From: Eurosta solidaginis | Lineage: Eukaryota > Arthropoda > Insecta > Diptera > Tephritidae | NCBI RefSeq assembly: GCF_040869045.1 | Contig: NC_090319.1 | Coordinates: forward strand, 225,222,490-225,286,489 | Length of the DNA stretch: 64,000 bases | Direction of reading: 5' to 3' | Part shown: positions 9,362 through 22,077 of the stretch, piece after piece | Layout: each line of letters begins with the position of its first letter | Position numbering within the stretch: position 1 is the stretch's first letter | Made by a program: the position numbers and the translations under genes | The notes under the pieces: model-generated | Told to the model about the DNA's origin: nothing | Database searches by the model: none | What the model saw: only the letters and a program-made list of their open reading frames with translations

Positions 9362-10416
9362 ATTCGTTCGGGGGTAGTAAATCATCCTTTACCACGACTA
9401 AATCTCCAACTTGAATATTGCGTTGAGGGCATTTCCATTTGTACCGCTTATGCAGCTCCTTGAGATACTCGCTCTTCCATCGTGTGCTGAATTGGTGGTG
9501 AAGCACTTTCAGTTTCTGCCATTTGTTGACCAAGGTGAGATGCTCTGCAGTTGGCTCCGGTCACGACAAGAGCGGCGCGCCACGTAGGAAATGACCTGGG
9601 TTAGGACCAGGGGATCCATTGGATCTTCGGACATAGGGGAGAGCGGTCGGGAGTTGAGGACCGCCTCTATGCGTTCTAAGAGGGTAGTAAGCTCTTCGAA
9701 GGAGAACTTCTGGTTTCCTGCTACATTCGTAAAGTGTATCTTGAAACTTTTCACGGCCGCTTCCGATAGACCACCCATGTGGGGAGCGTATGGTGGGATG
9801 AATTTCCATGAGAATCCGTGAGTTGCATACTTTTCGGCGACGTCTGTAGCGACTTCCTTGAGGAATGTGGTGAATTCTCTTTGTAATCCGCGTTGTGCGC
9901 CGACGAACTTCTTTCCGTTGTCAGAATATATCTGGTGGGGTGGCCACGGCGGCCAGTGAATCGGGCAAAGGCTGCGTTGAAGGCATTCGTGGTGAGATCA
10001 GAGCACACTTCTAAATGAACAGCCTTTGTGGAAAAACAGACGAACACACAAACGTAAGCTTTGGCATACGAAGCTCGGCGAAGGGGAGAAGTTTTTACCA
10101 TAAATGGTCCAGCAAAGTCGACTCCTGTTGTATGAAAGGGTAGGGAATACGTTGACCTCGCGGGTGGCAGAGCTGCCATTATCTGCGTTTTCATCTGCTG
10201 TTTGTAGATGGTGCAGGTTTTGCAGTGGAAGATGAGCTTTTGCTTCAAACGTGGAATGTAGTACTGTTGCTGTACCATTCGGATCATCAGCTGTTTGTCG
10301 GCGTGCAGCAGGTTCGAATGGAGGAAGTCCAACAGAAGAGAACAAAATCGAGAGTTTTCGGGTGTGATAATTGGGTGCCGCTCATTAAAGCTATAGGTGG
10401 CATATGCTAATTGCAA
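9361..10416 (-). pseudogene. BEL/Pao integrase fragment
   Basis: On the minus strand 10416 down to ~9900 encodes an integrase zinc-binding region (LLHADKQLMIRMVQQQYYIP and CKTCTIYKQQ) and the start of the catalytic core (VDFAGPF, CFSTKAVHLE). A frameshift near 9920 breaks the frame; later pieces are MGGLSEAAVKSFKI with the ERIEAVLNSRPL motif (9778-9600) and the C-terminal tail WKSEYLKELHKRYKW then VGDLVVVKDD (9533-9370). These are hallmarks of BEL/Pao pol. The frame also shifts near 9590. The protein end, LTRs, PR and RT are missing. The left edge abuts the 7309 gene remnant and the right edge an unassigned AT-rich region. Confidence 0.85.
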
Positions 10417-12214
10417 AATATGTAACCGATGATCTTTTTGTTGCTTCCTTCTATTATGTAGTTACATATGGTCATGCAATTACTTTGTTGCGGGTGGGTT
10501 TTTGGCTTATGCAATAAGATATACAAGTGCGTGTGGGTGATATGGGTGCATATACTTGTAGATTTGTATACAAAATTATCTTGGGTGCACCGGTAAAATA
10601 AACTTTGAGAAAAGTGACAAAAATTTGGCAAAGTTCGTTGCTTTGGGTTTTTTATAAAATATATTTTATGTAATATATGTATATAAGGGTAAACTGGGCA
10701 GCGGTGCTTTTCACGCTGGAAAAATATGTAACTCGGGTGATATTACCGAACTAAGTGGGTATATACATATATACGTATATATTTTTATAATTATGTATAT
10801 ATTTAGCGCAACGAACTTATTGGGTATATAGAACCGGGCAGTGGATTTTCCGTTGGTACGGGAATGCAAATTTATTTGTTGAAAAATTTATATGGGTTTT
10901 TTGAAGGGAATGTACTTGTTGGTAACAGTGAGTAAGCAAATGAAATATTTTGCCGTTTAGGCTTTTTGATGTGGGTTATATACCCTGGGTCCGGATCTTT
11001 AGATCGGAGGGGTATATAAATTTGGGGATTTTAGATTTGGGGTCCGTACTTTAGACGGAGGGAATATATTGGGTAACGAGTACTTACTCTGACATTTTCT
11101 TTGCTTTTATTTGTGTTACTTGTGCCTTTGTTGTATTGCTCCTCGTTTTATTGTTGTTTTTCCTTGATATGTGGTGGTGTAGTTAGTGTAAATGTTGTTT
11201 TCTGTTGTAGCGTTGATGCGTTTAAAAAAATTTGCAAACAAACTTTTTTTTCCAAACTAATTTTTATTTTTTTCAAATTTCTATATATGTATATATATAT
11301 TTTTTTTTTGTTTTACAAATTTCAAATATTTCAATTTTTTCTCTTAAATTGTTGTTTTTGTTTAAAAAATTAATAACAATCTTTTTTCCGCTTTTTATCT
11401 TTTGTTTTGTTTTTTTTTTTTAAATTTTCACTTTTTATCTTTTTTTCGATTTTATTTTCTTTCTTTCTTCAATTTGTTTTTATTAAATTTTTTGTTTTGT
11501 TTTTTTTTTTTAATTCTTTCTTGTTCTCAAAATTTCTGTTTCCACAAAACCTTTTCTTTTTCAAAACCCAAAGGGGTTTTTGTATATATTTATATTTTAT
11601 TAAAAACTTTTATTTTTTATATAGATATATATATATTTTTTTTTTACTCAGCACATTTATGCACTTTGTTTTTGCCACTTATTGTTACCACTTTTTCTTT
11701 TGTTTTTTTGTTTTTTGCAAATAAAACTTTGTATTGTATTTGTATGTATTTTGAGATTTTTTGTAACACTTTTGTTTTTTCAATTTAAATTTTATTTTAT
11801 TTATTTTTGTAAAATAGGAAACAAAAAAAAAATTTTTTTCACCACCCTAAAGTGTTTTCAGGTACAACTATATGTATGAATTTTTTTTCCAACTTATTTT
11901 AAATAAATTTGTGTAGTACTTTTTTAGTTTTTTATGTCCGTGCCGCACCGTATGTAAATTGTTTTTATAAATTTTTAATTTTTATTTTTGGTCGCTGGTG
12001 TTTTTTGGCCGCGAAGGACCATGTTTACACACTAATATAATAATATAATTTTCGGTAGCACAGCACTGTGCACTTTATCAAAGAAAAAGGGAGGGCACTA
12101 ATTTAAAAGGAATATAATGTGTTTATTATTGATTTTAACTTTGAGATTATAGAATTTGTAGAAAGGTAAAGAAAAGTAATTAAAATATGTGATTTGCGCG
12201 TAAGATGGGTTTGA
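10417..12214. other. AT- and T-rich stretch, no gene seen
   Basis: Open frames here are low-complexity F/L/Y/I-rich translations of poly-T DNA and not credible genes. Around 10680-11080 ggg-tata phrases and two similar ggtccg…ttaga-cgga(g)gg segments (near 10988 and 11041) repeat. 11225-11930 is extremely T-rich. It could be leader or LTR sequence of the adjacent BEL/Pao element, but I find no terminal repeat to prove it. Confidence 0.4.
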
Positions 12215-12873
12215 TGGTAAAAAGAAGTACCTGCTGTCATCGAGAAAAAAGTCAGCGCATACGCGCCTTGGCAACCACGCTACTGTTGGCAGCCATAATT
12301 TCGAAATAGTAAAAGACTTCGTTTATTTGGGAACCAGCATCAACACTAGCAACAACATCAGGACTGAAATCCAGCGAAGAATCACTCTTGCCAATAAATG
12401 CTACTTTGGACTAGGTAGGCAATTGAAAAGTAAAGTCCTCTCTCGGCGAACGAAAATCATACTCTACAGCAAGAAACCGCAAATGAAGCGGAGTTGGGAG
12501 TGTTCGAGAAAAAAGTTCTTCGAAAATTTATGGACCTCTACGCGTGTGCGATGGCGAATACCGAAGAAGATTTAATGATGAGCTGTACGAGCTATACGCA
12601 GACATCAACATAGTTCAGCGAATTAAAACGCAGCGGCTGCGCTGGCTAAACCATGTTATGCGAATTAAAGATGAAGCTCCGGCCACAAATGTTTCTATCG
12701 GAACCCGCCTATGGAAGCAGAGGTAGAGGGCGGCCCCCACTCCGTTGGAAGGACCAGGTGGAAAAAGATTTAAACTCCCTTGGTGTGACCAATTGGCGCC
12801 GGTTGGCGGAGCGAAAGAGCAACTGGCGCACCTTGTTCGACCGTTTAGACGGTTAAGCGCCAATTAAGTAAGT
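12215..12873 (+). pseudogene. RTE-like non-LTR retrotransposon 3' end (RT C-terminal part)
   Basis: Pieces in order: DFVYLGTSIN and RTEIQRRITLANKCYFGL (12310-12420), a broken middle (VFEKKVLRK in another frame near 12505), EYRRRFNDELYELY (12556), QRLRWLNHVMRI, then GRGRPPLRWKDQVEKDLNSL and WRRLAERKSNWR ending at 12856. This order is typical of the region after the reverse transcriptase core in RTE-type and related elements. At least two frameshifts and an internal deletion disable it. It ends in a short (AAGT)n tail at 12863-12876, which fits target-primed reverse transcription of a 5'-truncated copy. Confidence 0.7.
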
Positions 12874-12876
12874 AAG

Positions 12877-13110
12877 TAACATAGATATGTATACACTAAA
12901 TAAATGTATATATGTATATTATAAGTTTTTGTAAAAAAACCTGAAATTTGATTTCGAGGTTACATGGCAGCTATGTGAAGACGTCGTCCCATTTAACAAA
13001 ATTTGTTTCCAAAAATAATCTATGAGGTTATTAGCAAATGTACGAAGTTTCAAAGCTCTAAATACATTTTTCTAGTTTATGCCAAAAAAATCGCGATTCA
13101 GACCACTGTG
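12877..13110. other. AT-rich gap, nothing recognised
   Basis: Short AT-rich sequence between the RTE-like tail and the 412-like leader; no repeat or gene identified. Confidence 0.4.
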
Positions 13111-13547
13111 CGGTGGTTCCGTTAAAAACCAATTAAAATTTTTTTTGATATAAACGGTGGTCCCGTGAAAAGCTAAGTGAGATTTTTTTTATATAAAGTG
13201 GTGCGTCCGTGAAAATATACGATTTTTTTTACAACGCGGTGCGGCTGTGAATATAAATGGATTTTTTGAACAAGTTACAACAATTTTGAAATTTTTACCA
13301 ATTAATACATATATAATTTTGTGCTAAGTTGAAATTCAATTACTTCTTAAAGATTTTTCTATACAAGTATAATGCAGTTTTCATTAATTCTTCAAGTAAA
13401 TTGTTAAATATTTCTTTAGCGACTATTTACCTGTAAATCAGTTCACTTTTACAATTTTTTTTTCTTTTTCCTCAATATGTCAGCTTAAATATAAATTCAG
13501 ACATTCAAACGAGTACTTCATTAATTTCATAGTTTGAACTGAATTAT

Positions 13548-14773
13548 TTGTGCTATTATGATAACTACATATGTACCTTAGAAGTGGTAAACAAGTGCAA
13601 AAAAAATTCAGAATCCTATTCCGATAATTCAGCCTTAAGCTACGAAAGTTTAGCTTCATCTTCGACCGAAGAAGTCACAAACCAGGAAAATAGATTTTCT
13701 TTGTCAAAAGATTTTCCAGGCTTCGAAGATTATTCTAGCAAAAATTTAACTCCTAATTTAGATTCAAATCTTAACGATTCAAATAGTGAAAAATTAACTT
13801 CAACCTCTTCTAATTTAGAATCAGATCTTAACGATCCAATTAGTACAAATATTGCCTCACCTTCTAATCCAGCTTCAGATATTAACGATCATGACAACAC
13901 TTGAGGAAAAGAGAATTTTCATTAGCACATGTTCTAATTCTATTAGAGAAAACTACAGTGGTGATCCTCTAGCACTTGATTCTTTTATAGACAAAATTGA
14001 ATTACTTGAACAATTCGCTAATGTAAATCTGCACTGGTACTTTTATAGCGTTCTTAAAATCAAAACTAGTGGGTAAAGCCCGTGAAGCAATACCAAGACA
14101 AGTAAATTCAGTTAATAAAATTAAAACAGCTGTACGTAGTAGGATCAAACCGGACAACTCGAAAGTTGTAGCAGGGAAAATTGCAGCGTTGCACGTTAGC
14201 AATAACAATTACACGGATTTTGCCAAAAAAGTTGAAGATTTAGCTGACTCAGTTGAGCGGTCTCTTATTATTGAAGGGATCACTCAAGCGAAAGCTCATA
14301 AAATGGCAGTCAAACAAACTGTTAACGTGCGTCGTTTAAACGCAAAATCAAATTTAGTAAAAACCATTTTAGCCTCAACGGCATTTACTGATCCGAAAGA
14401 CGTAGTAGCGAAATTAATTGTAGAACAAAAAAACGAAGTAACTGAACGTCAGGTTCTAGCTTTTCGATCACGTGGTAACAGTACATTCAGAAATTCGCGT
14501 GGTAGTTATCGAGGTTTTTACCCAAACCGCGGCTATACTGGTTATAGAAATAATAAGAGTTCATTTTCATACAATAGTAAATATAACGGCAACAATAATC
14601 AAAGACATAGGAATTATAACGGGAATGGATACCAAAATAGCAGCAATAGTAATACACGTTCAAATACAGATCCTAATTCAAACAATAGTAACAATAGAGG
14701 TAACAATTCGAGATCATCCAAGGGTAGAGGTAGAAACGCAAACGTTCACGCTTTAAACGCGAGTGCCCCTTAG
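13548..14773 (+). pseudogene. 412/mdg1-like Gag, frameshifted (copy 1)
   Basis: The N-terminal Ser/Asn-rich region (13600-13890) is followed, after a frameshift near 13890, by the Gag core (YSGDPLALDSFIDKIELLEQ). A second shift near 14055 leads to an open frame 14069-14773: DNSKVVAGKIAALHVSNNNY, ERSLIIEGITQAKAH and an Asn/Arg/Gly/Tyr-rich tail (14470-14750). The intact homologue at 51454-52668 has the same plan. Gag would form particles and bind RNA. No CCHC zinc knuckle is present in either family; the N/R/G-rich tail presumably supplies RNA binding. Two frameshifts make this copy non-functional. Confidence 0.85.
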
Positions 14774-14789
14774 GAGCGAACACTGGGGG
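14752..14789 (+). promoter_or_regulatory. -1 ribosomal frameshift signal, gag/pol junction (copy 1)
   Basis: TTTAAAC at 14752-14758 is in the Gag frame as T-TTA-AAC, the X-XXY-YYZ form. Eight nt later a 7 bp stem (14767-14773 with 14783-14789) encloses the 9 nt loop gagcgaaca. Heptamer, spacer and loop match the intact element exactly while stem bases differ. Confidence 0.8.
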
Positions 14790-14833
14790 AGGACGAACTA
14801 AGCGAGTAAGCGAATTTCCTTCACCAGTAGGCA

Positions 14834-17800
14834 TATACTGTTTAAACCTAAATTACTCAGATTTCATAGAATTACAACTTAATGAGTCACAAAAATTTTG
14901 ATCTTTCCTAGTAGACACTCAAACAGACATTTCTTTAATAAAAATATCATGTCCAGACAGTAATATTTCATTAAATACAAACGACACTATTAACATTACC
15001 GGTGTTACTTCCAATTCAGTTTCCACTGTAAGTAAAATTCCAGCAAATTTAAATTTTTCAAACTTTTCTATTAAACATACTTTACATGTAGTAAATGAAG
15101 ACTTTAATATTCCATCCGATGGCATACTGGGTAAAGATTTTCTGAAAATTAACAAATGCATTATTAATTATGAAAGAAATAGTATTTCTTTTTGGATAGG
15201 TAATGAAAAAGTCGCGATACCAATCCTACATGGAACAGAAAACGACAGTTGTATCATTCCTCCAATATGTGAAATATTCAGACTTTTTGATTTAGGAGAT
15301 TCACCTGAGCCACTTTTCGTGGACTCGCAGGAGATTGAAAAAGGTGTTTTCACAGCTAGGTGCATTGTTAATTCCAGTAACCCAATAATTAAAGTCATAA
15401 ATACCACGGATGATATAAAGTATGTGAAAAGAAACAGTATTCGCATAAACAACTTCTACGAGCAAAAATTAAAATTGACAGACAACGAACCGGTATATGT
15501 TAAAAACTATCGATTACCATACTCTCAACGCGAAGAAATAAATCGCCAAGTAAATAAACTGTTAGACAACGATTTGATTGAACCCAGTTATTCCAATTAC
15601 AATAGTCCTTTGATTATAGGCCCAAAGAAAGATACTAATGGTCAAAAAGCATATCGTATGTGCGTAGATTTTCGCGCAGTAAAAAAAAACTCATTGCTGA
15701 TAATTTCCCACTAGCTAGAGTTGACGATATTTTAGACAATCTCGGTAGAGCAAAGCATTTTTCCACATTAGATCTTTTTTCAGGATTTCATCAAATCTCC
15801 TTGCATCCTGACTCACGTGACATTACTTCTTTCAGCACCTCGGTCGGCGCATTTAGATGGAAAGTGCTTCCCTTCGGTTTAAATATAGCACCAAATTCAT
15901 TCTCACGAATGATGACAATAGCTTTTTCGGGCATACTACCCAACGTCGCATTTCTGTACGTCGACGATATTATCGTCATCGGTTGTAGTGAAGCACACCA
16001 TATTATAAATCTTTCCAAAGTTTTCGATACTTGTAGGTTTTTCAATCTCAAGTTTAACCCAAATAAATGCAACTTTTTACGACCAGAAGTTACATTTTTA
16101 GGTCATAAATGTTCAGCCAAAGTTTGTTGCCACACGACTCCAAAATAAACGCTATTAAAAAGTATACAAAACGGACTGTCAAAGAGCGGTACGACGATTC
16201 GTCGCGTTTGCAAACTATTACAGGCGGTTTATACCTAATTTTGCGTCTCTGGCAGCGCCTCTAAATCAATTAAGCAGAAAAAGAGTTGAATTTGTATGGG
16301 ATGTTGAGTGTGAAAGAGGGATTTTTTATCTTTGAAAGCAGCGTTACTTTCACCAAAATTACTTCAATATCCAGATTTCCCTAAACAATTCATTATTACC
16401 GTTGATGCTTCCACAACTGGATGTGGCGCTATTTTAAGTCAAGAACAGCATGGTAGTGATTTACCAATTTGTTTCGCTTCTAAAGCATTTAATAAAGCAG
16501 AGCAGAAAAAACCAATTATAGAATTAGAGCTTTTAGCTATTTACTTTGCAATCAAGCAATTTCGACCATACGTTTGTGGCACCCATTTTATTGTAAAGTC
16601 AGATCATAGACCTCTAGTATACCTATTCAGCATGAAAGACCCCTCTTCAAAACTTTCGAGAATTAGGCTAGAATTAGCGGAATATAACTTTACTATAGTT
16701 TATATTAAAGGTAAATCAAACGTTGGTGCTGATGCACTATCGCGCATTACAATCGATGAGATTAAGGAATCGAACAAACAAATTTTAGCAGTACAGACAA
16801 GATCAATGACAAAACAGCAAAACGATGAAAACCTTCCTAGGAAAATAGACAAAAATGACGAAAAACAACTTAATTTAATGTCTACGACAAATTTTCATTT
16901 AATTTTTCAAAAAAGATTCCACGAATAAGATCTGAAATTACGTACGATAAAAATAATAAAACAGCAAGAGTTATTGCGCATATTAAACATAAGAACCTCT
17001 AGTTACTTAGTTTTGAGCTTGTTAACGAAATAATGACTTTAGAGAAATTACTTTCGAGGCTTGAATCAGAAGCCGGCAAACGCAAAATTAAGAAAATTGA
17101 ATGGCCTAAAAACGATATTTTATTCAAACATTATACCTTTACAAATTTCAAAGATATTGGAAATAAGATTTTAAAATCATTAGAAATTATTCTAACAGAT
17201 CAAGTGGAGACAGTAACAGACGAAGACTCAAAACTAAAACTAATGAAAATTTACCATAACGATCCAATTTCAGGTGGACATTGTGGAATGAAAAAACTTT
17301 ACGCAAAACTTCGAACAAAATTTTATTGGAAGAACATGACTCGTGATATAGCGAAATATATCAAAAGTTGTAGTGATTGTCTTCTAAACAAGGTTAAACC
17401 TAAAAGGAAAGAAAAACTCGTTTTAACACCAACTCCTTGTAAACCATTTGATCTACTAGTTATAGATACAATAGGACCTCTCCCTGAGTCCAAACACGGT
17501 AACAAGTTCGCAGTTACCATGATTTGCGACATGACCAAATATCTGGTAACAGTTGCTATACCAGACAAATCAGCAAAAACGCTTGCTTCAGCAATCTTCG
17601 AAACATTTATTTTAATCTACGGCGTAATGAGCGCCATAAAATCAGATTTAGATTTCAGAATTAACTAAACTCTTAAATATTAAACATAATTTTTCAACTG
17701 CATACCATCACGAAACTGTTGGCACGATTGAACGTAATCATAGAGTTTTTAATGAATACTTACGTGCATATTTAAACAATACTTTTTATGATTGGAATAT

Positions 17801-18245
17801 TTACTTAAAATACTTTACTTTCCTACACAATACAACAACTAGCACAGTTTTCGACAATAAATTTTCTCCCTTCGAGTTAGTATTTGGTAAAAAGGCAACT
17901 TTGCCTCATGAATTACGAAAGGAAAAAATTTATCCACTTTACAATACCGAAAACTATGCTAAAGAGATTAAATTTAAAATGCATAAAACACATGAAATGG
18001 CGAACGATTTAATAATTAAAAATAAATTACAAACCAAAACGTTTTATGATAGAACGGCACGACCATTAGTTATTAAAATAGGCGATAAAGTTCTCGTACA
18101 AAAAGAACCACGCCACAAACATGAAAATATATACCAGGGTCCCTTTGGTGTAACCAAAATTAACGACCCTAATGTTACTATTTTAGACGAAACAACAAAA
18201 ACAGAAAAAACTATACACAAAAACAGAATAAATAAAATTGCTTAA
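14834..18245 (+). pseudogene. 412/mdg1-like Pol, multiply disrupted (copy 1)
   Basis: Domain order PR-RT-RNase H-INT. The protease-like motif is D-T-Q (14914-14922) and a TGA precedes it at 14899. RT spans 15430-16150 with a frameshift at an A-run near 15682, a YVDD box at 15957-15968 and another disruption near 16120-16330. RNase H (VDASTTGCGA) through WITH-like CGTHFIVKSDHRP lies at 16332-16760. Integrase zinc-binding (HCGMKKL … CSDCL) and core (IDTIGPLP) are at 17033-17668. The segment right after the second catalytic Asp is deleted near 17650. The C-terminus with GPF is open from 17901 to 18245. Compared with the 1204-codon intact relative, most domains persist but in at least five fragments. 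Confidence 0.88.
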
Positions 18246-18641
18246 TAACTGTTAGTAATATTATATTCATATATATAAACAAATTTTTTTACAAATAGCC
18301 AAGAAGGCAGAACAAAACAAATACAAATTTAAATGTCTAACAAAAAAATATTCAAATTTAAATGTCGATTTTAGCATGTGCATCAATGCAAATGTAAAAC
18401 ACAAAAAAAATATTTTCCTACATGTATTTATATATCTTAATATAAATTTAGAAATTGAAAATCCATAATTGAATTATATACAATTTAAATGTATTATACA
18501 AAAAAACATAAAGCAAAAATATTAACGTAATTCCAACTGTTAATTTATCTTACAACAAATATAAAATTGCTCTGGATAAACGAATTTCAAAAAGGAAGTG
18601 CACCCTAATATTTTCGTTCATCCGAACCAATTAATAGAATA

Positions 18642-18690
18642 CAAAAGAAGAATATGGCACACGTGTGTAATTTGCCAAATTCTTCTTTTG
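18642..18690 (+). other. pre-PPT hairpin (copy 1)
   Basis: 12 bp outer stem (18642-18653 with 18679-18690), 2x2 internal loop (AT/AA), inner GGCA/TGCC pairing (18656-18659 with 18673-18676). The polypurine tract gaaaaggaaggg starts at the hairpin's last base. Same architecture as at 56585-56629 and 1533-1579. Confidence 0.8.
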
Positions 18691-18701
18691 AAAAGGAAGG
18701 G

Positions 18702-19100
18702 TGATATAAGGAACATAAGCCTTACACCAAAATATAATAAGGTATTCTATGTGGTTGGCCCTTAACTTGTATTTGACAGGCGCGTACAGGTGGCAACGCG
18801 CATGTCAAATACAACTGCGACCCACATGACTGACATCAAAAGTGTTATACAGACAATTATTATAAATTTGGACATTCGAGTGAACACTCAAACAAGTGCG
18901 AGCAAATCAAAGAACTAAAAACATTTGTAACCAATAAATACAACACTAAGTATAGTGTATGAAATTAAAACTGGAAACTAACACTAAATAAAAGTACTGA
19001 AAACTAAAGTAAAATACTTTGTTTGTTAATTGATTGTGGAGTGTGCAGTAGGGTGTGTACGTATGTACAACTTTTTCGGAGGTTCCAAAATGGGACCTCA
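18702..19100 (+). repeat. partial 3' LTR of 412-like copy 1
   Basis: Begins right after the PPT, either at TGATATAAGG (18702) or by alignment with the intact element at 18705. Its U3 has a strong hairpin at 18767-18814: 12 bp perfect stem, 1x1 mismatch, 5 bp GC stem. AATAAA occurs near 18934-18939 and again near 18985-18995. The LTR is cut near 19100 where gypsy element A sequence starts. Confidence 0.7.
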
Positions 19101-19102
19101 CA

Positions 19103-21752
19103 GATCCGTCAAACTCCACGTAGTGTTCCACTGGCGAAGCGGGAAGTTGTGAGTCAAATCATACAAGAAATGAGCGACAGCGACGTCATCGAACCATCAG
19201 CTAGTCCATGGAGCTCACCGGTAGTACTTGTAAAGAAGAAGGATGGAAAAATGAGGTTTTGCGTGAACTACCCGAAGTTGAATGACGTTACGAAAAAGGA
19301 TAGCTACCCATTGCCAAGAATTGACGACACTCTGGACTCGCTATCCGGTACGAAATGGTTTTGCACACTGGACTTGAAAAGCGGCTACTGGCTAGTTGAG
19401 GTGAAAGAGGAAGATAAAGAGAAAACAGCCTTCAGTGTCGGTAATGGTCTTTGGCAATTTACAGTGATGCCTTTTGGACTTTGCAATGCACCAGCTACTT
19501 TTGAGAGACTCATGGACCAGGTACTGAAAGGACTACATTGGAAAACGTGCTTGGTGTACCTGGACGACATCATCGTATTGGGCAAGAATTTTGATGAACA
19601 TCTTAAGAACTTGGAGGAAGTTTTCCAGAGAATAGCTGGCGCTGGTCTGAAGTTAAGTCCCAAAAAGTGTGCGCTGTTTAAAAAAGAAGTAAATTATTTG
19701 GGTCATAAGGTAACGACAGAGGGCATCTGCACAGCGAATGAAAAGATAGAGGCAGTAAAGGATTGGCCAAGACCACAGAATCTGCATGAATTGAGAAGTT
19801 TTCTTGGGCTGCGTACACATTACCGCCGATTTGTACCAAATTTTGCCAGCGTAGCCCATAGTCTCCACGAGCTAACAAGAAAAAATTAAGCTTTTGAATG
19901 GAATAAGGAACAAGAAGTAGCTTTCCAAACATTGGAAAAGCGTTTGTGCACTGCCCCAATGTTGGCATATCCGATTCCAGGAGCCACGTTTATTCTAGAT
20001 ACAGATGCGAGCGGATATGCTCTAGGAGGCGTTTTATCACAATTGCTCGATGGACAGGAGAAAGTAGTTGCATATTACAGCCGTTCAGTTGGAAAACCAG
20101 AGAAGAACTATTGCGTTACACGGAGAGAGCTGTTGGCATTGGTAGCGTGCATTAAACATTTCCACAAATACCTCTACGGCCAGCGATTCCGCGTCAGGAC
20201 AGATCACGCAGCGTTGAAATGGCTTCTGCAGTTCCGTAATCCGGAAGGACAATTGGCACGGCGGATCGAACGACTACAAAGCTATGACTTTTCCATTGAG
20301 CATCGAAAAGGTAGTACCCATGGAAATGCTGATGCAATGTCACGAAGACCATGCAGTTTGGAATGCAAGCTCTGTTCAAAGGCCGAGGCTAAAGAAGACA
20401 TTATAGATGTCCGGCTAATGACTATAACAGGTACAGATGAATGGGACAAGCAACAGCTAAGAAAGTTTCAGCTAGAAGTTACAGATCTGTCACGTGTTAT
20501 GCAAGGGCTCGAACGAAACGAAAGACCAAACAGAGAAAAGATGTCAGCAGAGAGTCCCATTGCGAAGTCATATTGGGCACAGTGGAACAGTTTAGAATTG
20601 ATATCCGGGAAAGTGAGGATGGTAAATGCAAGAAGAAATTGATAGTTGTTCCCAGAAAGAGGATTCCTGACGCGCTCTACGAGCTGCATAATGGTCCTAG
20701 TAGAGGTCATCTTGGAATCACGAAAACGCTCGAGAAAATTAAGCAGAGATTCTATTGGGTTGGTTGCAGTCAGTCGGTCACCGAGTGGATTGTCAACTGC
20801 GAGGTTTGCAACAGAGCGAAAGGGCCCAAAACACGAAGTCATGGCCAGATGAAGCAGTATATTTCAGGTGCACCATTCGAAAGGATCGCCATGGATGTCG
20901 CAGGTCCATTTCCTACTAGCAACCACGGAAACAAATACGTACTGGTGGTTATGGATTATTTCAGTAAATGGCCAGAGGTATACCCAATCCCAAACCAAGA
21001 AGCAGAAACAGTAGCAGAAGTGTTTATAAACAATTGGGTTGCAAGGTATGGTGTACCAATGGAGTTACATTCTGACCAAGGCAGGAATTTCGAATCAGCT
21101 GTGTTCCAGGAAATGTGTAAATCATTTGGGCATTCGAAAAACACGGACAACTGCATTGCATCCTCAATCCGATGGTATGGTAGAACGATTCAATAGAACA
21201 TTGGAGGAGCACTTAAGGAAAGTAGTAGACAAGTACCATAAAGAGTGGGATACCCGCATACCATTATTATTGATGGCTTACCGATCAGCAGTGCATGAGA
21301 CAACGGGCCAAACCCCTGCAAAAGTAATTTTTGGCAATGACCTTAGACTGCCAGCTGATTTGAAGTTTGGGATAGATGCCAATGCGGAGAGAAATGTCAA
21401 GAAATCCAATAGTGGCTTGGAAGAAGAGCTAAGAGAAATACATGATATGATAAGACAACGAACAAAGATTATGAGTGACAAGATGAAAGCCAGATACGAT
21501 AAAGCAATTAATTCGGAAGGTTTTCAGGAAGGAGATTTGGTGCTGTTATACAACCCACAACGTAAAAACGGTTTGTCCCCGAAATTGCAGTGTAATTGGG
21601 AAGGCGCATACAAAGTTGTAAAACGGATCAACGATGTAGTGTACCGCATACAAACCATCGGTAAACCACGAACCAAAATGAAAGTGGTACATTTGGAAAG
21701 GCTAGCAGCGTTTAGATCGAGAGATTTGTCTGATCGGGACGATCAGATTTAG
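19103..21752 (+). pseudogene. gypsy element A Pol: RT-RNase H-integrase, broken
   Basis: RT with YLDD (19557-19568), RNase H with TDASG (near 20000), integrase with a zinc-binding region (GHLGITKTLEKI … CEVCNRAK), catalytic core (MDVAGPF, SDQGRNFES, VERFNRTLEEH) and a C-terminus with WEGAYKVV. Lesions against element B: a nonsense codon TAA at 19887-19889 between RT and RNase H, a ~19 bp deletion near 20606 causing a frameshift, and a 1 nt insertion near 21124 that restores the original frame. The GPY motif has become GAY. It reads to the stop at 21750-21752, 11 nt before the LTR. Confidence 0.9.
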
Positions 21753-21763
21753 GCGGAGGGCAG

Positions 21764-22077
21764 TGTTACGAATATTAGCAAAACTAAGGGGTGCTGCTAT
21801 CTCTAAGCCGATGCTAAACAGTGATATCATGCACATCCATAGATCAATCATTATGCATCTACATAAACAAAACAATAATTGCGTCTACACATATATACCA
21901 TGTACGTATACGCGCAGCGGAAAATCAATGCACAAACACATGTATATATCTGAGATACTCCTGAAAGTATGCAATGAGAGAAGCTATAAAATCGTGCAAT
22001 TGTAGTTACAGCTTGACCTAAGTGTCAAACTGCAGTGTGTTAGAAAGAGAAAGGAATTGTTTTCTTCTCATACATAT
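21764..22077 (+). repeat. 3' LTR of element A, first part
   Basis: Starts TGTTACGAAT directly after the purine tract ggcggagggcag and shares scattered phrases with the B LTR (ctacataaac, acgtatacg, gcacaaacacatg). It is interrupted at 22077 by element B and may resume at 28604-28773. Confidence 0.75.

Larger units (their letters stand above)
13111..19100 (+). mobile_element. decayed 412/mdg1-like LTR retrotransposon (copy 1), 5' LTR missing
   Basis: Leader remnant (13111-13547), gag (13548-14773), pol (14834-18245), pre-PPT hairpin, PPT and the first ~400 bp of the 3' LTR survive. Order and sequence parallel the intact element at 48584-57203, including the leader phrase ggtgcgtccgtga, but at a divergence that marks a separate family. 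No 5' LTR or PBS is visible. Around 19100 the 3' LTR is replaced by gypsy element A, so the element was cut at both ends. Confidence 0.85.
19103..22077 (+). mobile_element. gypsy element A: 3' part of a SAP-Gag gypsy element, interrupted by element B
   Basis: From ~19103 the sequence follows the pol of element B closely (about 95% by eye) but starts abruptly at the beginning of RT. After pol a different LTR begins (21764), interrupted at 22077 by element B. The 5' LTR, gag, protease and RT start are absent. A and B are close relatives with clearly different LTRs, so they are two subfamilies. Confidence 0.85.

Noticed and set aside
9348..9533. BEL integrase tail continuing into a longer protein at its left end
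   Set aside because: The last codons come from the adjoining 7309 gene remnant; the junction lies near 9361-9370.
11101..11879. Several Phe/Leu/Tyr-rich open frames
   Set aside because: Translations of T-rich low-complexity DNA, with no ATG-supported start, domain or conserved pattern.
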